From JAGNNV01 sp031392925 (GTDB taxonomy: Bacteria > Acidobacteriota > Vicinamibacteria > Fen-336 > JAGNNV01), in assembly GCA_031392925.1 (NCBI GenBank), contig JANMVV010000378.1:1-64000 (forward strand): 64,000 nucleotides of DNA, read 5' to 3'. The position numbers and the translations under genes were made by a program. The notes below the pieces were generated by a model, which was not told the DNA's origin, ran no database searches, and saw only the letters and a program-made list of their open reading frames with translations. Shown piece by piece: positions 1 to 8,960 of the stretch (the first letter of the stretch is position 1; each line of letters begins with the position of its first letter).

Positions 1-188
1 TGGTTGTCGATCCACCACTGATTCTTGCCGCGAATGACGTCCCGACCGCTCATCTGGGCGGGCATGCTCTCGTCGCCGCGCGCTTCGACGCTCACTGCGT
101 CGGCGCTCAGAAGCGTTTCCACCGCCTCGATGTTCCGGCCCGCGCGGCACAGAGCCACCAGTCGATCCGCGATTTCCTTCGTGGTCAT
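1..188 (-). CDS. SnoaL-like / NTF2-fold protein, N-terminal part (cut by window edge)
   Basis: The first 62 codons of a minus-strand gene that runs off the left edge. It starts MTTKEIADRLVALCRAGRN and continues with an EAVETLLSADAVSVEA stretch, then ends near GKNQWWIDN. This helix, then 'disease-like' turn, then strand layout is usual at the start of SnoaL/NTF2-like small proteins, which form a cone-shaped fold used by many enzymes and binding proteins. A purine-rich ribosome site (AGGGAGAG) lies 7 bases before the ATG, which fixes the start. The specific function cannot be told from the N-terminus alone; the family assignment is moderate. Confidence 0.6.
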   Translation of the reverse strand, partial: MTTKEIADRLVALCRAGRNIEAVETLLSADAVSVEARGDESMPAQMSGRDVIRGKNQWWIDN

Positions 189-280
189 GCTTTCTCTCCC
201 TCTAAAGAATGGTCGCCGCTCCGGCATTGGAGGCGGTCAGGAGAATCGTAGACCAGGAAGGGGGTCAGGGCCCCTCGGGC

Positions 281-685
281 TCACCAGGCCGGTTCGCAGC
301 GGTCGCCGACACCGGGGTGCGACACGTTCCATGAGCTCGACGGGGCGCGCCATTTGAGTTCGAGGGTCACGCACTTGTCAGCCCCGTCTTCACGGAAGCT
401 CGCGTACACATCGTAGCTCCGGTCTCCGCCGCCCAGGGCCTGTTGCAGCATCGCGCCGATCCGGGAGCGAACGATCTGCACCTTCCCCATGCTGAAGCCC
501 TTGAGTTCGCGCGGCACCAGGGCGACTTTGGGGTTGAAATCGGCGGCGCTCATCCGGACACTCTGGTCGATCATCGGGAGCACGGCGCGGTCCGACTCGA
601 GGTCGAAATCCCGTTGTGACTTGACCCCGTTCACCAGCATCGCGCCGGCGATGGCAAACACCGTGACTGTCTTGATAGTGGACAT
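281..685 (-). CDS. Small secreted protein of unknown function
   Basis: A 134-residue protein with an N-terminal hydrophobic segment (about residues 6-20, KTVTVFAIAGAMLVNG) that looks like a signal peptide or membrane anchor. The rest is soluble, with two cysteines near the C-terminus (in DKCVTLE and GDRCEPAW) that could form a disulfide in the periplasm. The open frame extends 21 codons further upstream, but the ATG at 685 is chosen because a GGGAGAG ribosome site sits just ahead of it and because the signal-like segment then starts properly. No family was recognised. It stands alone between the SnoaL-like gene and the sulfatase remnant, all on the minus strand. Confidence 0.55.
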   Translation of the reverse strand: MSTIKTVTVFAIAGAMLVNGVKSQRDFDLESDRAVLPMIDQSVRMSAADFNPKVALVPRELKGFSMGKVQIVRSRIGAMLQQALGGGDRSYDVYASFREDGADKCVTLELKWRAPSSSWNVSHPGVGDRCEPAW

Positions 686-794
686 AGGCTCTCCCGTCTT
701 CAAAAAGTGTAGCGCCGTCGACCAGAGGGCCGGTGTGCGAACTCTCACCGGTCACGCGGCGTGTGCGCGGGCGCACACCTTCGGGGGATGCCGC

Positions 795-950
795 TCACTT
801 CGGGGCGGGCGGTTTCACCAGGAGCAAGGCGTTGAGCTCGCTTTCCATACGGCGCCGCAGGTCGACCGATGACTTCAAGGTCATCAGGTTCTGGAGCTCG
901 AAGGGATCCTGCTGGAGATCGTAGAGCTCGTTCATGCCTTCGAGCTCGCG
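795..950 (-). pseudogene. Sulfatase C-terminal remnant, in frame behind the GT39 stop codon
   Basis: Reading on past the TAG that ends the upstream glycosyltransferase, the same frame stays open for 51 codons to a TGA. It encodes MNELYDLQQDPFELQNL followed by a basic, helical tail. The pattern 'ELYDL..DP.E..NL' is the hallmark near the C-terminus of arylsulfatases and related alkaline-phosphatase-fold enzymes. The sulfatase catalytic body (CxPSR region) is absent upstream, where the glycosyltransferase sits instead, so this is most simply the 3' end of a lost sulfatase gene. Translation could only reach it by stop readthrough or an internal start (an ATG lies seven codons after the stop). Confidence 0.6.
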
Positions 951-2465
951 CTAGCCGAAGCTGCGGATCCTCGGCCACAACTCCGGCCAAGTGACCTTCA
1001 TCTGACGGCACACGAAGATGTCAGGGTGACGTTCGGTCTCCTCGTTCCTGACGTTGAGAGGATTCGGCGTGTGGGCCGCAACCTCACACGACGAGAAGAC
1101 GCGGTCCAGACTCTCGCGACGACTGCCGAGCACGATGAGGGTCGTTGGAGGAGGATTCCCGTACCCGCGGGCCCAGTACGAGTTGACCCCGCTGATCGCC
1201 TCGGGCAGGCCGAGGGCCTTGCCATACAGGTTCACCGCGCCCGCCTCGCCGTAGTTGGAGGCGATGATGCCGGTCCGCGCGCGTTCGTCCACGGGAAGCG
1301 ATGAATAGACAGAGGCGATGGTCTGAACGAGTTCGGGCCATCCGACCTCTTCGGCCAGATCGTCGTTTTGTTCCAGCGCAAAGCGCCACCACGCCGAGCC
1401 CACGGGGGCCATGGGCAGGGCGATCATCGCCACCGCCGCGCCCACCGCGAAGAGCGTCCACTGGAACACGCGCACCCTTCGTCGGGTAACCGCGCCCAAG
1501 CGCCCCGTCGCGGCCTCGGCGGCCACCGCTCCCGCGGCGAGCAGAACGGGATAGAGGGGAGCCGCGTAGTAACCACGGCCTTTGAGAACCACGAAGAGAA
1601 CGAACGGCACTCCCACGTAGCAGGCGAGCATTCGCTCCCGACCTTGCCGCCACGAGCGGACCAGAGTGAGGGCGCCGAGAATCCAGAGTGGGATGGTTAC
1701 GGGATTCGCCGCCTCCTTGAATTGATCGGTGAGAAACCCCGCGGTCCGGCCGAGGCCCACGTCGCGGGCGTGAATGCTCTTCAGGAACTCCACCGAGATG
1801 AAGTCGTGTTGCGCCTGCCAGATGAAGTTGGGCGAGGCGATGAGCACGGAGAGAACCACTCCGGCCCACAGCCATTTCGAGCGGAGGTCGCGCGGGCGCG
1901 CGATGAGAACGCCGGCGACCACGCCCAGCACGCACAGGCCGATCGTGTACTTGGTCTCAACCCCGAACCCGATGGCGGCTCCGACCCCGAGCCACCACCG
2001 CGGGTCATCGGTATTCGCGAGACGAAGAAGGCCATACCCGATCACCACCCACCAGAGGAAGTCGAAGGCGACGTATTGAAAGAGCGCGGAGGCGCCCAGA
2101 ACGACGGGACTGATGGCAACCGCAAGCGCCGCCGTGACCTGGGCGGCACGAGCGCCGCCCAGTTCACGAGCCATGAGACCCGCAAGGACAACGCAGAGCG
2201 ACATGGCAAGGGCCGGGAAGAAGCGGGCTCCGGAGAGAGACGGTCCAAAGAGGGTGAGAGCCACCCGGCCCACGAATGGCGTGAACGGCGGATAGGCGAC
2301 GTAGCCCCAGTCGAGATAGCGCGCGTCGTCGAGGGTCGCGAGTTCGTCCCGGTGGAAGCCGTACTCCCCGTTGGTGAGAAGGTGGAGGAGGAGCTTGAGG
2401 CCGGCGATGATCAGAACAGCGGCGAGGGCGTGGTCGCGAGAGGCCGGCGAAGGGGGACTCGACAT
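951..2465 (-). CDS. GT39 (ArnT/PMT-like) membrane glycosyltransferase
   Basis: An integral membrane protein of about 504 residues with roughly a dozen hydrophobic segments. After the first membrane helix comes the loop GFHRDELATLDDARYLDWGY, whose acidic residues match the catalytic loop of the dolichyl/undecaprenyl-phosphate-sugar transferase family (PMT/ArnT, GT39). Such enzymes move a sugar from a lipid-phosphate carrier onto lipid A, protein or glycan on the periplasmic side. The C-terminal soluble part is short. The start chosen is ATG 2465; an in-frame TTG at 2552 would add 29 poorly hydrophobic residues and nearly reach the divergent kinase gene. Donor and acceptor are unknown. The frame continues past the stop into a sulfatase tail. 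Confidence 0.8.
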   Translation of the reverse strand: MSSPPSPASRDHALAAVLIIAGLKLLLHLLTNGEYGFHRDELATLDDARYLDWGYVAYPPFTPFVGRVALTLFGPSLSGARFFPALAMSLCVVLAGLMARELGGARAAQVTAALAVAISPVVLGASALFQYVAFDFLWWVVIGYGLLRLANTDDPRWWLGVGAAIGFGVETKYTIGLCVLGVVAGVLIARPRDLRSKWLWAGVVLSVLIASPNFIWQAQHDFISVEFLKSIHARDVGLGRTAGFLTDQFKEAANPVTIPLWILGALTLVRSWRQGRERMLACYVGVPFVLFVVLKGRGYYAAPLYPVLLAAGAVAAEAATGRLGAVTRRRVRVFQWTLFAVGAAVAMIALPMAPVGSAWWRFALEQNDDLAEEVGWPELVQTIASVYSSLPVDERARTGIIASNYGEAGAVNLYGKALGLPEAISGVNSYWARGYGNPPPTTLIVLGSRRESLDRVFSSCEVAAHTPNPLNVRNEETERHPDIFVCRQMKVTWPELWPRIRSFG

Positions 2466-2556
2466 CGCGCCGAAGTCTAAGGACACAACCCTGCCTGGCC
2501 CGTCTTTTGCCTCGTTCTTCCGTGATACTGTGCCGGGTCTTCCTCCAAACAACTGA

Positions 2557-4773
2557 ATGATCGGCCAGACCGTCTCGCACTACAAGATCACCTCCAAGCT
2601 CGGCAGCGGGGGCATGGGTATCGTGTACGAAGCCGAGGACACCAAGCTCGGCCGCCACGTCGCCGTCAAGTTCCTGCCCGCCGAGATGGCGCGAAACCCG
2701 GCGATGCTCGAGCGTTTTCAACGGGAGGCGCGCGCCTCCTCCGCGTTGAATCATCCCGGCATCTGCACGGTCTACGAAATCGATCAGCACGAGGGCCAGC
2801 ACTTCATCGTGATGGAGCTTCTCGAGGGCGAGACTCTCGACAAGCGGATCCGCCGCGGCTCCCTGGAGGTCGGCGCCCTGCTGGAGTTCGGCATCCAGGT
2901 CGCGGACGCGCTCGAATCGGCGAGCGCCAAAGGCATCGTGCATCGCGACCTCAAGCCCGCGAACATCTGGCTGACCTCGCGCGGCCAGGCCAAGATCCTC
3001 GACTTCGGTCTGGCCAAGATGGAGACCTCGCGTCCCGGTACGCAGGTCAATCTCGACGAACCGACCGCGGCCCAGGCGGGCGACCTCACCACCGCGGGCA
3101 TGGTGGTGGGCACCGCCTCCTACATGTCACCCGAACAAGCGCGCGGCCAGACCACGGACGCCCGCACCGACATCTTCTCCCTCGGGGTGGTGCTCTACGT
3201 CGCGGCCACCGGCGAGAAGCCGTTCAATGGCGATACCGCCGCGGTCATCACCGAGGCAATCCTGAATCGCGAGCCCGTCCCGATCCAGCAGATCGACTCG
3301 AGCCTGCCCGCGGAACTCAATCGGATCATTTCCCGGGCCATGGAGAAGGAGCGGTCGATGCGATACCAGACCGCCACCGACTTTAAGACCGACCTCCTGC
3401 GCCTCCGCCGCGACACGCAGTCGGGCAGCCGGAACGCCGCCGATCGCTCTGATTCGAAGCCGGGCGCCTCAAGGGTGGCGGAGAAATCGATCGCGGTTCT
3501 CTATTTCGAGAATCTTTCCGGGGTGAAGGAAGACGAGTACTTCCGCGACGGCGTCACCGAGGACATCATCACCGAACTCGCGAAGATCAAGGGACTGAAG
3601 GTTCTCTCGCGCCCCTCCGTCCTGCTCTATCGAGACAAGTCGGTCACCGCGGCTGAAGTCGGACGGCAGTTGAAAGCGGCTTTCGTCCTCGCCGGAAGCA
3701 TCCGTCGAGGAGGCAATCGCCTGCGGATCACCGCGCAGCTCGTCGACCCTCAGACCGACTCGCTGGTCTGGTCGGAGCGCTACGACCGCGAGATGGCGGA
3801 CGTCTTCTCGGTTCAGGACGAGATTGCCCGCAACATCGCCGAGGCCCTGCGCATCACGCTTTCGCCGCAGGAGCAGGAAGCCCTCGCCACTCGGCCCACG
3901 GAGAGCACGGAGGCCTACGACCTGTATCTTCGCGGCCGGACCTACGCTCGAAGGTTCACCCGCCTCGACTTCGAGTTCGCCTACCAGATGTTCGAGAACG
4001 CGGTCCGCCTGGATCCTCAGTTCGCCCTCGCTTACGCGGCCATGGCGAACGTGTGCAGCAGCTTCCACATCAACTTCGAACGCGACTCCTCGTGGCTCGG
4101 CCGGGCCCGCACCGCCGCGGAGAAAGCGATCACCCTGATGCCCGAGCTGCCTGAAGCCAAAGTGGCTCAGGCCTGGGTGCTCTACGCGAGTGGCGACTAC
4201 GACAAGGCGCTCGCCATCGCGCGCGCGCTGGTCGGGATGAAGCGAGACACCGAGAGTGCTTACTACCTCCTGCTGCGCGCCTTGTTCGCATCCGGGCAGT
4301 ACCAGGAGATCGTCAACGTCGCCGAGGCCGCGATCGAAGCGAGCGGCACCGACTACAACGTCTACGTCCCCATCGGAAACGCGCTGGGGGCTCTCGGCAA
4401 GGACGAGGCGCGAAAGAACCTGAGTCAGCGCCGCCTGCACGCCCTGGAGACGCATCTCCGCCAGGTCCCCGAGGACGCCCGTGCCCACATGCTCCTGGCC
4501 GGCGACTACGGCTACATGGGCCGGATCGAAGAGGCGATGAAGGAAGCGGATCTCGCCATGGTTCTGCGTCCGAACGACGCGAACGTGGCCTATAACGCCG
4601 CTTGCGTGTACTGCTCGCTGGGAAAGACTTCGGAAGCAATGACCGCTCTGCGCAAGGCGAAAGGGGTGGGCTGGAAGGACATAGTCTGGACACGTCGGGA
4701 CCCCGACCTCAAGATCCTCCACGGGGATCCCGAGTTCGACAGGCTCTTCCCGCCCGGCGAGGGCGCGGAATAA
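2557..4773 (+). CDS. PknB-type serine/threonine kinase with TolB-like domain and TPRs
   Basis: A 738-residue cytosolic protein with three parts. Residues 9 to about 280 form a Hanks-type kinase: glycine loop LGSGGMG (15-21), lysine K38 in VAVK, catalytic HRDLKPAN (129-136) and DFG (149-151). All key residues are present, so it should be active. From about residue 310 a TolB/FlgO-like domain begins (SIAVLYFENLSG, then ELAKIKGLKVLSRPS and VLAGSIRR), a fold that in adenylate-cyclase-like proteins of this kind binds partners. From about 400 to 730 there are TPR helices. No transmembrane segment is evident. It is transcribed divergently from the GT39 gene over a short gap. The architecture is typical of Acidobacteriota kinases; the stimulus and targets are not shown by the sequence. 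Confidence 0.92.
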   Translation: MIGQTVSHYKITSKLGSGGMGIVYEAEDTKLGRHVAVKFLPAEMARNPAMLERFQREARASSALNHPGICTVYEIDQHEGQHFIVMELLEGETLDKRIRRGSLEVGALLEFGIQVADALESASAKGIVHRDLKPANIWLTSRGQAKILDFGLAKMETSRPGTQVNLDEPTAAQAGDLTTAGMVVGTASYMSPEQARGQTTDARTDIFSLGVVLYVAATGEKPFNGDTAAVITEAILNREPVPIQQIDSSLPAELNRIISRAMEKERSMRYQTATDFKTDLLRLRRDTQSGSRNAADRSDSKPGASRVAEKSIAVLYFENLSGVKEDEYFRDGVTEDIITELAKIKGLKVLSRPSVLLYRDKSVTAAEVGRQLKAAFVLAGSIRRGGNRLRITAQLVDPQTDSLVWSERYDREMADVFSVQDEIARNIAEALRITLSPQEQEALATRPTESTEAYDLYLRGRTYARRFTRLDFEFAYQMFENAVRLDPQFALAYAAMANVCSSFHINFERDSSWLGRARTAAEKAITLMPELPEAKVAQAWVLYASGDYDKALAIARALVGMKRDTESAYYLLLRALFASGQYQEIVNVAEAAIEASGTDYNVYVPIGNALGALGKDEARKNLSQRRLHALETHLRQVPEDARAHMLLAGDYGYMGRIEEAMKEADLAMVLRPNDANVAYNAACVYCSLGKTSEAMTALRKAKGVGWKDIVWTRRDPDLKILHGDPEFDRLFPPGEGAE

Positions 4774-4777
4774 GCAA

Positions 4778-4909
4778 CGTCATTGCGAGGAGCCACTCCG
4801 TTGGTAACGCGACGAAGCAACCCCCTCCAGCCACCACCCAGCCTGCTTGGTAGTGGTAGGCGGGGCTTGCTTCGGGCCGGTACCAACGGACCGGGCCCTC
4901 GCAATGACG
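4778..4909. repeat. 132-bp imperfect palindrome with 12-bp perfect inverted ends (REP/MITE-like)
   Basis: The ends are perfect inverted copies: CGTCATTGCGAG at 4778-4789 and CTCGCAATGACG at 4898-4909. Further inside, CCGTTGGTA (4798-4806) pairs with TACCAACGG (4881-4889), and GAAGCAA (4814-4820) pairs with TTGCTTC (4867-4873). The whole element could therefore fold as a long hairpin. A CTTGGTAGTGGT-type motif occurs in the centre and once more just outside at about 4926. It begins 4 bases after the kinase stop codon and lies between two convergent genes, where it may also act as a two-way terminator. No other copy was noticed in this window. Confidence 0.7.
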
Positions 4910-4948
4910 AGAGGTCGGGCGGGGCTTGGTAGTGGTGGCCCGCGCGGT

Positions 4949-7900
4949 CTACTTCTTCTCCACCTTCACCGGCCCTGCGGGCTTCTTCGGGTACTTGGCG
5001 CTACCCGCTTCGATTTTCTTCATCACCTCCGCGACCGCGCGCTCGAGTTGCTGATCCTTGCCGTCGATGGTGGCCTTGACGTCATTGGTCACCTCGATGT
5101 CCGGATCGACGCCGTGGCCTTCGATGATCCACTCGCCCTTGGTGCTCGCCATGCCTGAGGTGGGGACGAAGATGGTGCCGCCATCGATGAGCGAGCCGGT
5201 GCCGTTGATGCCGACCACACCGCCCCAGGAGCGGCGGCCGATGAGCGGCCCGAGGCCCGCTTCGCGGAACATGGCCGGGAAGATGTCGCCGTCCGAGGAC
5301 GAGCGCTCGTCGAGAATCGCGGCCATGGGGCCGATGAAGACGCCGTCGGGGTAGGGATCAGCGAGATCGTCGGTGCGGCCGAAGTTCACCGCGAGCATCT
5401 TGCGGCGCAGCCGCTCGATGATCATGCGTGAGACGTTGCCGCCGCCGTTGGCGCGCACGTCGACGACCAGGCCATCCTTGCGAATCTGGCCGTAGTACCA
5501 CTTGATGAACTCGCGGATGCCCGGCGCGCCCATGTCGGGGATGTGGAGATACCCGACGCGGCTACCGGTCAGTTCGCTCACCTTGCGGCGGTTCTTGTTG
5601 ATCCAGTCAAGATAGTTGAGGTCCGACTCGCTGGTGATCGAGCTGTAGGTGACGGTGCGTGAGCCGTCCATCGCCGGTTTCGAATTCAACGTCAGCGAGA
5701 TCGGACGATCCGCCTTGCCGCGCAGGTGCATGTAGGGATCCTGATCGGCCTTCAACTCGACCCCATCGATGGCGAGGACGTAGTCACCCACGTTCGCGTT
5801 GACGCCGATCTCGGTGAGGGGCGAGCGGTAGATATCTTCTTCGTTCTGGCCTTCGAAGATCTTCGAGAGCTTGAACCTCCCCGCCGCCTTGTCGAGCGCG
5901 AACAAGGCGCCCGGGAGGGCCACGCGCGGACGGGGCGGAATCTGGAAATCGCCGCCCTCGACGTAGGCGTGCTGAATGGTCAGTTCCGAGATCATTTCGC
6001 TGATCACGTAGTTGAGGTCGGACCGGTGGGCCACGAAGGGTAGCCACGCGGCGTACTGTTTGCGCAACGCCTCCCAGTCGAAGCCGTGCATGTTGTCGAC
6101 GTAGAACCAGTCGCGATAGCGACGCCACACTTCGTTGAAGATCTGGTTCCACTCCTGCTCGGGAACGCGGTCGACCATGAGGCCGGCGGTCGCGACTGTC
6201 TTCTTCGACGAGGCGCCCGAAGGTGTGGCATCCATGAGCGTCCAGGTCGCGCCGGTGTGGACGAGGACCTTCGAGCCGTCGCCGGAGAGAGCGTAGCCCG
6301 CCATGTCGTCCGCGAGTGTGGTCTCCTTGCGGTCCTTGAGGGAATAGATGCGGAGCGACGTCTTGCGGTCGCCATCGCGGCCATAGAAGAACGCGGAACC
6401 CGCGGTGTAGAGGAGGTGGCCCTTCTTGGCGGTGAGCCCGGAGTAGTTGTCCGCCTCGACGGGGACCTTCGCGACTCGCTTCATGATGCCGTCGAAGTCG
6501 ATGGTGAGATCTTCGGCGAGTTTCGGCGGGGGAGACGCGGCCGGGCTCGCGGCCGGCGAGGGCGACGGGCTGGGCGCTGGCGTGGCCGTAGCAAAGCTCA
6601 CTTCATCGCTCTCGGGGGGAAACGGATGCTTCACGTCCTTGCGCAGGGCCATCGCGAAGATGCCGGTGGTGCGGTTCGACGCGTAGTTGAACTCGACGGT
6701 GGAGATCTGCGGCGCGTATTGCCTATCGGAAAAGAAGTAGAGAAAACTGCCCTCCGGATCCCACACCGGCTCCTGGGCGTTGTACTGCTCTTCGGTGACC
6801 TGGTGAAGCTGGCCGTTCGGCGAACCGCCTTCGCTCCAGATGAAGACGCTGCGGAACGTGTTGGGATTGGCGGAGCTGAAGGCGAGGTGATGGCCCTTGG
6901 GCGACCAGGTGTAGTCGTGCACCTGATCGCGCGGCGCATCGTAGGCCTGCTTGAGCGACTTGTCCTCGAACGAGTAAATCCAGATGCGTCCGTCCTTGTC
7001 CGAGAACGCGATCCGCTTGCCGTCAGCCGACCACTCGGGCGCGTACCGCATCGCCTTGCCCCCGTTTGTGAGCCGCTCCGGCTTGCTCGAACCGTCCTGC
7101 GCGACCACGTACAACTCTTCTTCGCCGGAGAGGTCGGAGATGAACGCGATCCTCGAGCCGTCGGGCGACCAGCGCGCCCACTTGTCGTGCGCTCCCGAAG
7201 TGCCGGTGAGATTGCGGGTAAAGCCCTTTTCGATGGGTGTGGTGAAGATGTCGCCGCGGGCGCTGAAGAGAGCCCGTTCGCCCTTGGGCGAGAGCTGCGC
7301 GTCTTCGATCTGACCGGCGGCCGAGACGCGCGAGGCGCGCTTCCACAGGCCGTCGTCGGGCACGTCGATATTGAGCGCGGCGCTCTTCCCCGTCTTCACG
7401 TCGAGGACGTTCAGCTCGCCGCTCTGTTCATAGATGATCCGGCCGGTGCGATCCGAACCCGGCCATCGCACGTCCCACACCTTGCTCGTCGTGACCTGAG
7501 TGGTCCTGGCGGTGGGCACGTCGTAGGCGTAGAGGTTGAACGTGCCGTCGCGGTCGGAGTTGAAATAGATGGTGTTCCCGATCCACATCGGGTCGCGATC
7601 GGAGCGGACGCTGTCGATGACGCGCTTCCCCTCGTTGGTCTTGAGGTCGAAGATGAAGAGATCGTTCGCGAAGCCGCCGCTGTAACGCTTCTCCGGCCGG
7701 AAGTCGCGATAGAGAGGCGAGTAGACGAGCTTGGTGCCATCCGGCGAGTACTCGCCCGCGCCGGACTCGGGCATGGGCAGAGCTTCGGCTGGGCCGCCGG
7801 CCATGGGGACGGTGTAGAGCCGTGTCTTGCCGAGCGTCCATGACTCACGGTGCGAGCGGAAGACGATGGACTTGCCATCGGGCGTCCAGCCGTAGACCTG

Positions 7901-8281
7901 GTTGTCCCAACCCCAGCGCGGGGTCAGAGGACCGCGCGCGGGGTAGTACGTGAGCTGCTTCGGCTCGCCCCCACCCGCGGGCATGACATAGACCTGTTCG
8001 TCGCCGTCGTACTGACCCGTGAAAGCGATCCACTTGCCGTCGGGCGAGAAGTGGGCGAAGACTTCCATGCCCGGGTGCGCGGTGAGACGAACCGCGGCGC
8101 CGCCGCTCGCGGGCGCGGTCCAGATGTCACCGGCGTAGGTGAAGGCCACCTTGTCGCCGTGGATCGCCGGAAAGCGCAGAAGCCGGGTCTGGGCGCTCGC
8201 GGGTGACGATTCGGCCAGAGTCAGGGCCGCGAGCGCGGCGGCGAGAGAAACGGAAACCGATCGGAAGGAACCGACGCGCAT
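4949..8281 (-). CDS. Tricorn-like protease (S41 family), secreted
   Basis: A 1110-residue protein of the tricorn protease family, which breaks peptides into small pieces. A signal peptide (about residues 1-30, ending ASA-Q) suggests a periplasmic enzyme, unlike the archaeal cytosolic one. Residues 35 to about 560 hold WD40/TolB-type propeller repeats (many SPDGKWIAFTG-like blocks). A proline/alanine linker near residue 565 leads to the C1 region with the expected histidine (QHAYVEGGD), then a PDZ domain (about 780-860) and the C2 S41 core. The nucleophile is predicted at Ser996 in SSSDGDIF, followed by the oxyanion/glutamate region GEWIIEGHGVDPD. Length matches the family. It overlaps the upstream secreted-protein gene by one base (TGATG), so the two are translationally coupled. 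Confidence 0.93.
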   Translation of the reverse strand: MRVGSFRSVSVSLAAALAALTLAESSPASAQTRLLRFPAIHGDKVAFTYAGDIWTAPASGGAAVRLTAHPGMEVFAHFSPDGKWIAFTGQYDGDEQVYVMPAGGGEPKQLTYYPARGPLTPRWGWDNQVYGWTPDGKSIVFRSHRESWTLGKTRLYTVPMAGGPAEALPMPESGAGEYSPDGTKLVYSPLYRDFRPEKRYSGGFANDLFIFDLKTNEGKRVIDSVRSDRDPMWIGNTIYFNSDRDGTFNLYAYDVPTARTTQVTTSKVWDVRWPGSDRTGRIIYEQSGELNVLDVKTGKSAALNIDVPDDGLWKRASRVSAAGQIEDAQLSPKGERALFSARGDIFTTPIEKGFTRNLTGTSGAHDKWARWSPDGSRIAFISDLSGEEELYVVAQDGSSKPERLTNGGKAMRYAPEWSADGKRIAFSDKDGRIWIYSFEDKSLKQAYDAPRDQVHDYTWSPKGHHLAFSSANPNTFRSVFIWSEGGSPNGQLHQVTEEQYNAQEPVWDPEGSFLYFFSDRQYAPQISTVEFNYASNRTTGIFAMALRKDVKHPFPPESDEVSFATATPAPSPSPSPAASPAASPPPKLAEDLTIDFDGIMKRVAKVPVEADNYSGLTAKKGHLLYTAGSAFFYGRDGDRKTSLRIYSLKDRKETTLADDMAGYALSGDGSKVLVHTGATWTLMDATPSGASSKKTVATAGLMVDRVPEQEWNQIFNEVWRRYRDWFYVDNMHGFDWEALRKQYAAWLPFVAHRSDLNYVISEMISELTIQHAYVEGGDFQIPPRPRVALPGALFALDKAAGRFKLSKIFEGQNEEDIYRSPLTEIGVNANVGDYVLAIDGVELKADQDPYMHLRGKADRPISLTLNSKPAMDGSRTVTYSSITSESDLNYLDWINKNRRKVSELTGSRVGYLHIPDMGAPGIREFIKWYYGQIRKDGLVVDVRANGGGNVSRMIIERLRRKMLAVNFGRTDDLADPYPDGVFIGPMAAILDERSSSDGDIFPAMFREAGLGPLIGRRSWGGVVGINGTGSLIDGGTIFVPTSGMASTKGEWIIEGHGVDPDIEVTNDVKATIDGKDQQLERAVAEVMKKIEAGSAKYPKKPAGPVKVEKK

Positions 8282-8727
8282 CAGCGCCTCTCCGGCGCGG
8301 GCGGCGCCACCACCACGAGGGGCACGTCCCAGTGCGCCTCGAGGATCTCGAAACGACGCTGCTCTTCCTTCTTGAACGTCTCCTGATCGGGGTAAAGCCG
8401 CTTCTGGATGGCCGACTCCTGATTGGGCCCCACAAAAGCGTTCATGTTCGCGAAGGTGATGACGACCAGGAACGTCCAGTCGGCGCGCCCGTCTCCGTGA
8501 TACGTCGGGCGCATGACCTCAACGCCGGTGATCCGGCCCTTGTCGCCCATCTGCGCTTGCAGAACCGGGTAGTGATTCTTGAAGAAGAGGCGCTCGAACT
8601 CGTCCTGATAGCCCCATTTCACCTTGTAGTAGTAGGCGGCGCGGACCGGACCGTCCTGGGCCTGAGCCTGAAACGGCAACGCCACGGCCAGAAGCAAGGC
8701 GACAGCGAGAGAGATGGTCTTCTTCAT
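8281..8727 (-). CDS. Small secreted protein coupled to the tricorn protease
   Basis: A 148-residue protein with a clear signal peptide (MKKTISLAVALLLAVALPF, cleaved around AQA-QD). The mature part has aromatic-rich stretches (AAYYYKVKWGYQDEFERLFF) and a TFLVVITFANMNAF strand, a spacing resembling dimeric alpha/beta-barrel (ABM/NIPSNAP-like) proteins such as small mono-oxygenase-fold proteins. That fold call is inference. Its TGA shares a base with the tricorn ATG, so both are made from one message and both are exported. Possible roles are a periplasmic binding or stress protein; no catalytic residues could be recognised. Confidence 0.7.
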   Translation of the reverse strand: MKKTISLAVALLLAVALPFQAQAQDGPVRAAYYYKVKWGYQDEFERLFFKNHYPVLQAQMGDKGRITGVEVMRPTYHGDGRADWTFLVVITFANMNAFVGPNQESAIQKRLYPDQETFKKEEQRRFEILEAHWDVPLVVVAPPAPERR

Positions 8728-8960
8728 GAGGGCCCCTTTCGAAGGTGAAGGCGGAATTCTAGGGCCGAGGTGGCTCGCCGCCGATCAAGACGATCTCGGA
8801 GCTACGCCCTGGCTTCGAGTTACGCGCTTTTCGGTTCAGAGATAACCGTGTTTCCGTGACGGCGCTGGCCAGGGTGATGGCGAGTGCCGGATTGAGCCGG
8901 GCGCGAACAACCTCCATCCGACCAAACCTGGCAGATGTTTCATGGGCATAATCCACGGAC

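Noticed and set aside
6086..7843. A 585-codon open frame on the plus strand inside the tricorn gene
   Set aside because: It is a codon-bias shadow in GC-rich DNA; the protein is Arg/Val/Gly-rich with no domain, while the opposite strand encodes a full tricorn protease.
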